A stretch of 64,000 bases of DNA from Streptococcus pacificus (GTDB lineage Bacteria; Bacillota; Bacilli; Lactobacillales; Streptococcaceae). The first letter of the stretch is position 1, and each line of letters opens with the position of its first letter. A program made the translations under genes and the position numbers. The notes under the pieces were generated by a model. The model was not told the DNA's origin, searched no databases, and saw only the letters and a list, made by a program, of their open reading frames with translations. Location of the stretch: contig NZ_JAENBO010000003.1 in assembly GCF_016481305.1 (NCBI RefSeq), positions 164,310 through 228,309 on the forward strand. Direction: 5' to 3'. Shown here piece after piece: positions 57,039 through 64,000 of the stretch.

Positions 57039-57959
57039 TTATCGATTAAGAAGTGCTTCAAATCCAGTCAAATCATCAACTGTATAGATATTTGAGGTTT
57101 TGTCAATTTTCTTAACAAAACCACTCAAAACTTTTCCAGGACCAATTTCTACAAATTCTGTCACCCCTAGTGACTTAAGTGTTTCAATAGATTCATAAAA
57201 TCTAACTGGTTCTTTAACTTGACGAGCTAACAATGACTTAATAGCATCTTGTGGCATCACTTTTGCTGTTGTATTACTAATCAACGGCATTTTAAACTCA
57301 GAAAATGAAACATGTTCCAAAGTGTTTGCCAATTGTTGACTAGCATTATCTAGTAAAGCAGTATGAAATGGTCCAGAAACATTTAAAGGAATGAGGCGTT
57401 TAGTTCCTGCCTTTTTCAAAAGCTCAACAGCTTCATTGACAGCTTCTGTTTCTCCACCAATAACAATCTGATTTGGTGTATTATAATTGGCAGGTGTGAC
57501 AACACCTTTTTTGCTAGCTTTAAGGCAAATCTCTTCAATCAACTTTGGATCGGTATTCATCACAGCAACCATTTTACCAGTTCCTTTAGGCGCTGCATTT
57601 GCCATGTATTGACCTCTTTTAGCGACCAGCTGAACAGCATCTTCAAAAGCCAAGCTACCACTTGCCACTAAAGCTGAATATTCACCAAGAGAAAGCCCAA
57701 GCACAACATCAGGTGTCATACTTTGTTCTTGTAACACTCTGTAAATAGCAATGGACGTCACTAAAATAGCAGGTTGAGTGTATTGTGTTTGATTTAATTT
57801 ATCACTGTCCTCATCAATTAGTTCTCTCAAATCATAACCTAATACTCTACTAGCTGTGTCAAAAGTCTCGCGAACAAGTGAGTAGTGATCATAAAAATCT
57901 CTAGCCATTCCCAGTCTTTGAGCACCCTGTCCTGCAAATAAAAATGCGATGTTTCCCAT
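57039..57959 (-). CDS. fabD: Malonyl-CoA:ACP transacylase FabD
   Basis: 306 residues. GQGAQRLGMARDFY near the start and the active-site serine in GLSLGEYSALVASG. Supplies malonyl-ACP. One base separates it from fabK. Confidence 0.97.
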   Translation of the reverse strand: MGNIAFLFAGQGAQRLGMARDFYDHYSLVRETFDTASRVLGYDLRELIDEDSDKLNQTQYTQPAILVTSIAIYRVLQEQSMTPDVVLGLSLGEYSALVASGSLAFEDAVQLVAKRGQYMANAAPKGTGKMVAVMNTDPKLIEEICLKASKKGVVTPANYNTPNQIVIGGETEAVNEAVELLKKAGTKRLIPLNVSGPFHTALLDNASQQLANTLEHVSFSEFKMPLISNTTAKVMPQDAIKSLLARQVKEPVRFYESIETLKSLGVTEFVEIGPGKVLSGFVKKIDKTSNIYTVDDLTGFEALLNR

Positions 57960-57960
57960 A

Positions 57961-58932
57961 TTATTCCTCTACTAAGTTTTCAATTCGTTTAGCTTCTTTT
58001 TTAATTGTTCTTAAAGCCCCAAAATAAAGATCTTCTAGAATTTCTTGACAGGTTTCTTCTTTACGAATAAGTCCTGAAATTTGCCCTGCCATAACAGAAC
58101 CATTGTCAACATCTCCATCAACAACAGCATACCTTAAAGCTCCAGCGCCCATTTTGTCAAAAATAGTTAAATCTGGATTTTCTTGTTTAAAGGCCTCTTT
58201 TTCAGCCTGATCAAATTGTCTAGTTAATTTATTTTTAATACCACGAACGGCATGTCCAAAATGTTGTGCAGATATGACAGTATCAATATCTTTAGCCTTT
58301 AAAATTTTATCTTTATAGTTTTGATGTGCGTTTGATTCTTTAGCAACAACAAAACGTGTGCCAACTTGAACAGCTTCAGCACCTAGCATAAAGGCTGCAG
58401 CCATGCCACGTCCATCAGCGATACCACCAGCAGCGATAACGGGAATATTAACCGCATCAGTGACCTGTCTCACCAAGGTCATTGTTGTTAATTTGCCAAT
58501 GTGACCTCCTGATTCCATCCCTTCTGTGATAACAGCATCAACACCAAGTCTTTCCATCCTTTTAGCCAAAGCAACACTGGGAACAACAGGAATAACGACA
58601 ATTCCAGCATTATGGAGACGTTCCATATATTTACCAGGGTTTCCTGCTCCTGTGGTAACCACTTTAACACCTTCTTCTATGACAAGATCAACGATATCAT
58701 CAACAAAAGGTGAAAGAAGCATGATATTAACACCAAAAGGGTTAGACGTCATTGATTTAATTTTGTCAATATTGGCTTTAACAACTTCTTTAGGAGCATT
58801 TCCTCCACCGATGATACCTAACCCACCAGCTTTAGAAACTGCTCCAGCAAGGTCGCCATCTGCAACCCAAGCCATACCTCCTTGGAAAATGGGATATTTT
58901 ATACCTAATAATTCTGTAACTCTTGTTTTCAT
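57961..58932 (-). CDS. fabK: Enoyl-ACP reductase FabK (flavoprotein)
   Basis: 323 residues, FMN-dependent TIM barrel of the nitronate monooxygenase family. FQGGMAWVADGDLAGAVSKA is near the start, and VIAAGGIADGRGMAAAFMLGA is the FMN site. It is the triclosan-insensitive enoyl reductase of streptococci; no fabI is present in the cluster. A FabT-like box lies in the gap upstream, between acpP and fabK. Confidence 0.97.
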   Translation of the reverse strand: MKTRVTELLGIKYPIFQGGMAWVADGDLAGAVSKAGGLGIIGGGNAPKEVVKANIDKIKSMTSNPFGVNIMLLSPFVDDIVDLVIEEGVKVVTTGAGNPGKYMERLHNAGIVVIPVVPSVALAKRMERLGVDAVITEGMESGGHIGKLTTMTLVRQVTDAVNIPVIAAGGIADGRGMAAAFMLGAEAVQVGTRFVVAKESNAHQNYKDKILKAKDIDTVISAQHFGHAVRGIKNKLTRQFDQAEKEAFKQENPDLTIFDKMGAGALRYAVVDGDVDNGSVMAGQISGLIRKEETCQEILEDLYFGALRTIKKEAKRIENLVEE

Positions 58933-58963
58933 TAATTTAAACTTTCTATACTCAGTGACTCAA

Positions 58964-58982
58964 TAGTTTGATAATCAAAATA
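58964..58982 (-). promoter_or_regulatory. FabT-like operator in front of fabK
   Basis: TAGTTTGATAATCAAAATA, with the perfect 13-nt palindrome TTTGATAATCAAA at 58967-58979. This is the motif bound by FabT in streptococci, and it lies between acpP and fabK where it is known from pneumococcus. Confidence 0.85.
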
Positions 58983-59030
58983 TTATCATAAGAAGAAAGA
59001 ATATTCTTGGTAGAATATTCTCAAATGCAC

Positions 59031-59255
59031 TTATTTTGTTTTTTCTTCAACATAAGCCACTAAATCACCAACCGTGTTTAGTCCTTCTTCAGTTTCAATT
59101 TGAATGTCAAAGGCATCTTCGATTTCTGAGATGACTTGGAAAACATCCAATGAATCTGCATCAAGTTCATCAAAAGTAGTTTCTAATTTTACTTCCTCTG
59201 TTTCTTTTCCAAGTTCCTCAACGATGATTTCTTGGATTTTTTCAAATACTGCCAT
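59031..59255 (-). CDS. acpP: Acyl carrier protein
   Basis: 74 residues, acidic. The phosphopantetheine serine is in [11 protein letters not shown]. It carries the growing acyl chains. It lies 64 nt after fabH. Confidence 0.97.
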   Translation of the reverse strand: MAVFEKIQEIIVEELGKETEEVKLETTFDELDADSLDVFQVISEIEDAFDIQIETEEGLNTVGDLVAYVEEKTK

Positions 59256-59319
59256 TTTATTTCTCCTTTTATTTTAAAGATTTTTATTAATCACATGTAG
59301 CAACATATAATTTAATTAA

Positions 59320-60294
59320 TTAGATTTTAACAATAAGGCTTCCCCATGTCAAACCTCCACCGAAACCTGCCAATAAAATCGTCTTGGTTCCATCCAGAGT
59401 AATAAGGCCCTTATCAACTGTTTCTGATAGTAAAATAGGAATGCTAGCCGCACTAGTATTACCATATTCCATCATATTTTCGAGAAATTTTTCTCTCGTA
59501 ATACCAATTTTTTTTGCCATTTTATCTAAAATGCGACGATTAGCTTGGTGGAATAAGAGATAATCTATTTCTTCCATAGCAACCGGTGACTTCTCAATTA
59601 ATTGAACAACATCCTTAGAAACATCCTTAACGGCAAAATCAAAAATCATTCGCCCTTCCATTTTAAGATGGCTTTCATTCTCAGTAGGTACTGAAAACGG
59701 TGATTTTAAGCTAGTACTACCTGAAGTCAGCGCATGACTTCTATTACCATCTGAATGGAGAGATTCTGCAAGGAAATGTTCTTGATTAGTTTGTTCGATT
59801 AAAACACCTCCGGCGCCATCACCAAATAAAACAGCTGTGGTTCTATCTGTCCAATCAAGGATTTTTGAGATGGTCTCTGCACCGATGACGATACCTTTTT
59901 TATAGACACCTGATTTAATTAATTTATCAGCAGTTGCTAAAGCAAAAACAAAGCCGCTACATGCTGCCGTCAAATCAAAGACAAATGCATTTTTTGCACC
60001 AATGTGAGCTTGAACTTTTGCAGCCGTTGAAGGCATGGTGCTATCTGGTGTAATAGTAGCAACAACAATAAAATCAATGTCCAAAGGATCTAATTGTGAC
60101 TTAGTTATTAATTGTTCAGCCACACGGTTAGCTAAATCACTAGTCAATTCATTTTGACTAATGTGACGATTCTTGATACCTGTCCTCGATGAAATCCATT
60201 CATCGCTAGTGTCTAAAATCAGAGCTAAATCATCGTTTGAAATAGTTTGTTTGGGAACATAATGAGCCACTTGACTAATTTTGGAATAAAACAT
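59320..60294 (-). CDS. fabH: 3-oxoacyl-ACP synthase III FabH
   Basis: 324 residues. Catalytic Cys in [13 protein letters not shown], His in [10 protein letters not shown], and the closing loop [10 protein letters not shown]. It begins fatty-acid synthesis from acetyl-CoA and malonyl-ACP. It shares one base with the fabT stop. Confidence 0.97.
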   Translation of the reverse strand: MFYSKISQVAHYVPKQTISNDDLALILDTSDEWISSRTGIKNRHISQNELTSDLANRVAEQLITKSQLDPLDIDFIVVATITPDSTMPSTAAKVQAHIGAKNAFVFDLTAACSGFVFALATADKLIKSGVYKKGIVIGAETISKILDWTDRTTAVLFGDGAGGVLIEQTNQEHFLAESLHSDGNRSHALTSGSTSLKSPFSVPTENESHLKMEGRMIFDFAVKDVSKDVVQLIEKSPVAMEEIDYLLFHQANRRILDKMAKKIGITREKFLENMMEYGNTSAASIPILLSETVDKGLITLDGTKTILLAGFGGGLTWGSLIVKI

Positions 60295-60728
60295 TAAATC
60301 AACTCCTCAAGAAATTTATGTAAACTTCCTAAGCCTCTAGTCAATACTTCGACATCTTGTGCATCCATACCAGCAACGATATGAGTGACCATTGACTTAT
60401 GAAACTTTTGATGAAGTCGGTCTAAAAGTCTCCCCTTTTTTGTCAGTGACAAGTAAACAACTCTTCTGTCTGATTTTGATCGCGTTCTTTCGATATAACC
60501 TTTTGCCTCTAACTTATTGAGACTTGTTGTCACCGTTCCCAAGGTTAACAGCAATTCTCTAGCAATATCACTAGGTGTAACACGATCACTTTTTCCAATA
60601 ATTTCAATAGTGTGCATTTCTTTTAAGGACACATCACTAAACTGACTAGACTTTAAACTAGTCTCTTCAATAATCAATACTTTATTGAAGATATCAACAA
60701 GATACTTATTGATTTTATGATAATCCAA
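60294..60728 (-). CDS. fabT: MarR-family fatty-acid synthesis repressor FabT
   Basis: 144 residues from a TTG start at 60726-60728, six bases after AGGAGG; the in-frame ATG 21 codons earlier gives an unlikely tail. It has a MarR winged helix with [32 protein letters not shown] and a wing [17 protein letters not shown]. It represses fab genes when long-chain acyl-ACP is present. Its own promoter region holds inverted TTTGATAT halves. Confidence 0.94.
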   Translation of the reverse strand: MDYHKINKYLVDIFNKVLIIEETSLKSSQFSDVSLKEMHTIEIIGKSDRVTPSDIARELLLTLGTVTTSLNKLEAKGYIERTRSKSDRRVVYLSLTKKGRLLDRLHQKFHKSMVTHIVAGMDAQDVEVLTRGLGSLHKFLEELI

Positions 60729-60750
60729 TCGGCACCTCCTGCAAATAAAC

Positions 60751-60784
60751 TTTGATATTCGAATTATATCAGATATCAAACTAA
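60751..60784 (-). promoter_or_regulatory. FabT-like operator at the fabT promoter
   Basis: Inverted halves TTTGATAT (60751-60758) and ATATCAAA (60773-60780) enclose a TATAAT-like -10 on the minus strand. The position fits autoregulation of fabT. Confidence 0.65.
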
Positions 60785-60809
60785 CTTGCAAGATAAATTA
60801 TTGACTGCA

Positions 60810-61601
60810 TTATTCACCGCTAAATTTAGGTCGTCTTCGTTCCCCATATGCCCGGACACCTTCTTTAAAATCTGCTCTAAAGGCTAAAGATTTTTGTAAA
60901 GATAATTCTAACTCAGCATAGGAGTCCCAATCAGAAAAATAACTCTCCCAAAGTAATGATTTCATTGCACCATAAGAATTAAACGAGCCTCGTTTTAAGC
61001 GTTTTATTAATTGGTTTAACACTTTATCTTGTTCTTCTTCCTCACACATTTTATAAACAAATCCATAGGTTTGCGCTTTTTCAGCAGAAACAGGTTCTCC
61101 TGTCATCACCAAATGTGTTGCCCGATTAATCCCCAGAGATCTAACTAATAAGTACAGACCACCAGCATCAGGAGCTAAGCCAACATTCACAAATGCCTGG
61201 ATAAATTTTGTTTTAGTTGTTGCAATACAAAAATCAACCGCTAAAGCAATATTAAATGCTGCACCCGCAACTGGACCGTTAGCACATAAAATAACCGGCT
61301 TAGGTAATTTTTTGATAGCAAAAGAAATATCTTGCACTAATTCAGCAATTTTAACAAGAGAACTGATGTCATCTTCTGAAACTGCTCGTTGCATTTCATC
61401 AAGGTCACCACCTACAGAAAAGACTTTTCCATTTCCTTTGATAATCAATATCCTAAGCGATTTATCTTTTTTGACAGTCTCAATTACTTCTAATATTTCT
61501 TCACACATTAAAATATTAAAACCATTAGAAACGTCTGGTCTATTGAACGTTAGCTGAGCGACATCATCCTTTCTATCAAAAATAATTGTTTCATAGGACA
61601 T
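60810..61601 (-). CDS. fabM: Trans-2-decenoyl-ACP isomerase FabM
   Basis: 263 residues, crotonase fold: [17 protein letters not shown] near the start, [13 protein letters not shown] for the oxyanion hole and [17 protein letters not shown]. It makes the cis double bond of unsaturated fatty acids in streptococci. It is the first gene of the cluster, with FabT-like boxes upstream. Confidence 0.93.
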   Translation of the reverse strand: MSYETIIFDRKDDVAQLTFNRPDVSNGFNILMCEEILEVIETVKKDKSLRILIIKGNGKVFSVGGDLDEMQRAVSEDDISSLVKIAELVQDISFAIKKLPKPVILCANGPVAGAAFNIALAVDFCIATTKTKFIQAFVNVGLAPDAGGLYLLVRSLGINRATHLVMTGEPVSAEKAQTYGFVYKMCEEEEQDKVLNQLIKRLKRGSFNSYGAMKSLLWESYFSDWDSYAELELSLQKSLAFRADFKEGVRAYGERRRPKFSGE

Positions 61602-61623
61602 AAAACAACCTCTACTTTCATAA

Positions 61624-61665
61624 TAGTTTGATTATTAAAACATTCCTTTATCAAATGATTTGATA
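61624..61665 (-). promoter_or_regulatory. Two FabT-like boxes in front of fabM
   Basis: TTTGATTATTAAA (61627-61639) and a perfect 17-nt palindrome TATCAAATGATTTGATA (61649-61665). Confidence 0.7.
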
Positions 61666-61736
61666 ATAAAATTATAATAACATAAGTCCCAACTAAAAAG
61701 CAAGAAAAAATATCAAAAGTGATAATAAAAAGACAA

Positions 61737-61765
61737 ATGACATTTAGTTTTAATTCTGTTATAAT
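61737..61765 (+). promoter_or_regulatory. Promoter of the aspartokinase gene
   Basis: ATGACA (61737-61742), 17 bases, TATAAT (61760-61765), directly upstream of the gene starting at 61796. Confidence 0.65.
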
Positions 61766-61795
61766 TTAGTATAAACTTAAAAGAATGGAAAACAT

Positions 61796-63151
61796 ATGAA
61801 AGTTGTAAAATTTGGCGGTAGTTCATTATCAGATGCTTCCCAACTAAAAAAAGTATTGGATATTGTCAAATCTGATGATACAAGACAAATCATTGTTGTT
61901 TCGGCCCCTGGTAAAAGAAATAAAGATGATATAAAAGTTACCGATGCCTTGATAAAATATTATAGAAATTATATTAACCATCAAGAGACGACTGAAAATC
62001 AAAAATGGATTATTGAGCGTTATAAAAATATTATTGATGATTTAAAGCTACCACAAACACTTCTTGAAGAGATAAAACTAAATATCGCAAACTTATCTAG
62101 CCTCCCGATAGAGCAAAATGATTACCTTTACGATAGTTTTTTATCAGAAGGTGAAAATTCTAATGCTAAAATTATTGCTGAATTTTTTAAACGAAATGGC
62201 TTAGATGCTAGTTATGTTCACCCTAAAGAAGCAGGCTTGATTGTTTCAAGTGAACCAAGTAATGCAAGAATCTTACCTTCAAGTTATGATAAAATTGAGA
62301 ATTTAGCGACAAGAGACGAAATTCTAGTCATCCCAGGTTTTTTTGGTGTGACAAAAGATGACCAGATTTGTACTTTCTCAAGAGGTGGTTCCGACATAAC
62401 AGGTGCTATTCTTGCTGCAGGAATTAAAGCTGAAAGCTACGAAAACTTTACAGACGTTGATGGTATTTTTGCAGCCCATCCAGGAATCATAAAAAATCCT
62501 GAATCGATCAGTGAGTTAACCTATCGTGAAATGCGTGAATTAGCCTATGCAGGCTTTAGCGTTCTACATGATGAAGCTCTTATTCCAGCATACAGAGGTA
62601 AAATACCACTTGTTATAAAAAATACCAATAATCCAAGTCATCCCGGGACAAGAATTGTTTTAGAACGAGAAAACAATCAAAGTCCAGTGGTGGGGATCTC
62701 AGGTGATAAAGGGTTTGTCAGTATCAATATTTCAAAATATTTAATGAATAGAGAAATTGGCTTTGGTAAAAAATTATTACAAATTTTAGAAGACCTGAAT
62801 ATTTCCTGGGAACATATGCCAACTGGCATTGATGACCTTTCTATTGTACTTAGAGAAAGAGAACTAACTCCTATTAAAGAACAAGAAATTATCACAAGAT
62901 TAACAAGAGAATTGGAAGTTGACACTGTTTCTATTGAACATCATTTGTCAATTATTATGATTGTTGGTGAAAACATGAAAAATCATATAGGGGTAACAGC
63001 AAAAGCAACACAATCACTCTCAAACCATAACATCAATTTATCAATGATTTCTCAAGGTTCAAGTGAGGTTTCTGTTTTATTTGTTATCAAAACACAAGAA
63101 GAGAAAAAAGCCATTAAAGCTCTTTACCAAACATTTTTTAATAAGCATTAA
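61796..63151 (+). CDS. Aspartate kinase
   Basis: 451 residues. Kinase domain with MKVVKFGGSSLSDASQL at the start and FSRGGSDITGAILAAG, then two ACT domains at the C-terminus (SINISKYLMNREIGFGKKLL and IMIVGENMKNHIGVTAKA). It makes aspartyl phosphate for the lysine, threonine and methionine branches, and the ACT domains imply feedback control. Single-gene unit. Confidence 0.95.
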   Translation: MKVVKFGGSSLSDASQLKKVLDIVKSDDTRQIIVVSAPGKRNKDDIKVTDALIKYYRNYINHQETTENQKWIIERYKNIIDDLKLPQTLLEEIKLNIANLSSLPIEQNDYLYDSFLSEGENSNAKIIAEFFKRNGLDASYVHPKEAGLIVSSEPSNARILPSSYDKIENLATRDEILVIPGFFGVTKDDQICTFSRGGSDITGAILAAGIKAESYENFTDVDGIFAAHPGIIKNPESISELTYREMRELAYAGFSVLHDEALIPAYRGKIPLVIKNTNNPSHPGTRIVLERENNQSPVVGISGDKGFVSINISKYLMNREIGFGKKLLQILEDLNISWEHMPTGIDDLSIVLRERELTPIKEQEIITRLTRELEVDTVSIEHHLSIIMIVGENMKNHIGVTAKATQSLSNHNINLSMISQGSSEVSVLFVIKTQEEKKAIKALYQTFFNKH

Positions 63152-63153
63152 TA

Positions 63154-63187
63154 AAAAGCCGTATAAGAAAACTTATACGGCTTTATT
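63154..63187. terminator. Bidirectional terminator between aspartokinase and comX
   Basis: A 13-bp perfect stem (63156-63168 with 63173-63185), a four-base loop, and A/T tracts on both sides. Confidence 0.88.
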
Positions 63188-63200
63188 CGTTATCAACTCG

Positions 63201-63671
63201 CTAGAAAAATTTCTTTCCTATTAACTTTAGCTTTCTAATAAATGCTGCTCTACCTTTAAATCTTTCACCAACTAATAAAGCATCAAACATAATCAATTCT
63301 TCTTTACTAAGTAATTGAGAAAGTTGAGTTACCGAATCCTTAAAAACAATAAAATCATCAATGAGAGTTTCACGTGAAGACAGTGAGTGTTCAACATCTC
63401 CAATCTCTTCATAATTAGGCTTATTAAACTGTCTTTTTTGACTTTCCTGACGGCGAATCTCGTCATTAACATAATTAGAAAATTTTGTTTTAAAGAAACG
63501 AAGCAATTTTAATTTATCTAAACAAAGTTCCGGATGCTTTTTTAAGAGTTCATAAAGACTAATCATTCCTTCTTGTTCCCAATCATCATTATCCCAAATA
63601 TGTAAGTGATATTTTCTCCTTAATTTTAAAACAACAGGCCTTACTTGGCGATATATTTCTTCAAATGTCAT
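63201..63671 (-). CDS. comX: Competence sigma factor ComX (SigX)
   Basis: 156 residues from MTFEEIYRQVRPVVLKLRRK. GGAG lies before the ATG, and a longer frame would begin upstream of the -10. Sigma-70-like region 2 is seen in IWDNDDWEQEGMISLYELLK, and the C-terminal region is basic and short (KGRAAFIRKLKLIGKKFF). ComX directs RNA polymerase to late competence genes. Its place beside tRNA-Asn and the rRNA operon is the usual streptococcal one, and a ComR-type box lies in its promoter. Confidence 0.93.
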   Translation of the reverse strand: MTFEEIYRQVRPVVLKLRRKYHLHIWDNDDWEQEGMISLYELLKKHPELCLDKLKLLRFFKTKFSNYVNDEIRRQESQKRQFNKPNYEEIGDVEHSLSSRETLIDDFIVFKDSVTQLSQLLSKEELIMFDALLVGERFKGRAAFIRKLKLIGKKFF

Positions 63672-63701
63672 CAATCTACTCCATTTCTTTATTATGAACT
63701 T

Positions 63702-63748
63702 ATTATAACTAGAAACAAAATAAAAGAACATGACATATATGTCATGTA
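63702..63748 (-). promoter_or_regulatory. ComR-type box and promoter of comX
   Basis: A perfect 20-bp palindrome ACATGACATATATGTCATGT (63728-63747) fits the ComR box pattern (AACATGACA, four bases, TGTCATGTT). It is followed on the minus strand by a T-rich stretch of 20 nt and a TATAAT -10 at 63702-63707. The arrangement is that of ComRS-controlled comX promoters. Confidence 0.87.
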
Positions 63749-63759
63749 GACAATTTTAG

Positions 63760-63791
63760 ATAAAAACAAAAAAACTAGCTTACGCTAGTTT
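63760..63791 (-). terminator. Terminator of the rRNA/tRNA-Asn operon
   Basis: An 8-bp stem (63772-63779 with 63784-63791), a four-base loop and a T run on the minus strand, seven bases after the tRNA. Confidence 0.85.
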
Positions 63792-63797
63792 AAATAC

Positions 63798-63870
63798 TCC
63801 GGCAGTAGGACTCGAACCTACGACATCATGATTAACAGTCATGCGCTACTACCAACTGAGCTATGCCGGA
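63798..63870 (-). tRNA. tRNA-Asn (anticodon GTT)
   Basis: 73 nt. Acceptor halves TCCGGCA and TGCCGGA, D loop AGCTCAGTTGGTAG, anticodon loop CTGTTAATC and T arm GGTTCGAGTCC are all in place. No encoded CCA. Confidence 0.97.
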
Positions 63871-63875
63871 TTCTA

Positions 63876-63991
63876 GCTAAGCAACTACCCTATCTCACAG
63901 GGGGCAACCCCCAACTACTTCAGGCGTTCTAGGACTTAACTGCTGTGTTCGGCATGGGTACAGGTGTATCTCCTAGGCTATCGTCACTTAA
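63876..63991 (-). rRNA. rrf: 5S ribosomal RNA
   Basis: 116 nt on the minus strand, beginning TTAAGTGACGATAGCCTAGG, with the conserved CCATGCCGAACACAG and the closing GTTGCTTAGC. It is the end of an rRNA operon whose 23S and 16S genes lie beyond the right edge. Confidence 0.96.
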
Positions 63992-64000
63992 CTTATGAAT

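Noticed and set aside
63672..63731. Longer comX frame
   Set aside because: It begins inside the ComR-type box and upstream of the -10; the ATG at 63671 has GGAG and gives the usual ComX N-terminus.
1..64000. CRISPR arrays, prophage genes or integrative-element integrases
   Set aside because: The repeats found are paired regulatory sites on both strands and not regular arrays. No integrase or phage structural gene is present; the tyrosine recombinase-like gene at 35675 is a chromosomal scp neighbour.

Overview
The window is low-GC streptococcal chromosome. The main evidence is the type II fatty-acid cluster built on fabT and fabK, the scpA-scpB-xerD-like operon, ComX, and a complete blp-type pheromone and bacteriocin locus. 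A palindromic ComR-type box in front of comX suggests a species that controls competence by ComRS (pyogenic, bovis or mutans-like rather than mitis). I cannot name the species from sequence alone.

Layout. 1-3365: rapZ (cut by the window edge), an extracytoplasmic thioredoxin lipoprotein with CcdA, and an MFS exporter. 3504-18751: the accessory blp region. It holds immunity genes, two CPBP membrane proteases, a surface-anchored thioredoxin, a broken IS30-family element, four double-glycine peptide genes, the PCAT transporter blpA with blpB, the pheromone gene blpC, the receptor kinase blpH, the regulator blpR, the stand-alone LytTR protein blpS and one unknown gene. 18848-33374: housekeeping genes (asnS, aspC, dinG, ppaC, pflA, a CNNM/CBS protein, mnmM, a PAP2 phosphatase, FMN riboswitch with ribU, trmL behind a structured leader, trkA-trkH). 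33433-39144: a tightly overlapped leftward operon from racE to yidD. 39201-51004: yidC2, greA, mltG, murC, a Snf2 helicase and others. 51100-61601: the acc/fab cluster with fabT, fabM and three FabT-like operator regions. 61796-64000: aspartokinase, comX, tRNA-Asn and 5S rRNA at the end of an rRNA operon.

How the blp region works together. I found ten copies of a two-part operator (about ACCATTTAGG, 11 bases, ACCGTTTAGG; 21-bp period) on both strands between 5888 and 18315. In eight of them the downstream half lies exactly 30 nt from a -10-like hexamer and points at a gene. A ninth (blpS) fits within a base or so, and the tenth is an extra upstream copy in front of blpA, exactly 63 bp from the first. 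These sites define a regulon: immunity operon, a small membrane peptide, the anchored thioredoxin, a CPBP protease, the peptide operon, blpAB, blpC, blpS-blpR-blpH and an unknown gene at 18383. The inferred circuit is: BlpC exported and cut by BlpA/BlpB, sensed by BlpH, BlpR phosphorylated, all promoters fired.

The most novel parts are three paralogous bacteriocin-like peptides that share a tyrosine/proline-rich C-terminal tail (two with a pair of cysteines), a pheromone I do not recognise, a 68-nt perfect palindrome that mirrors the stop codons of blpC and blpH, and a co-regulated CYYC thioredoxin carrying an LPKTN sorting-like signal.
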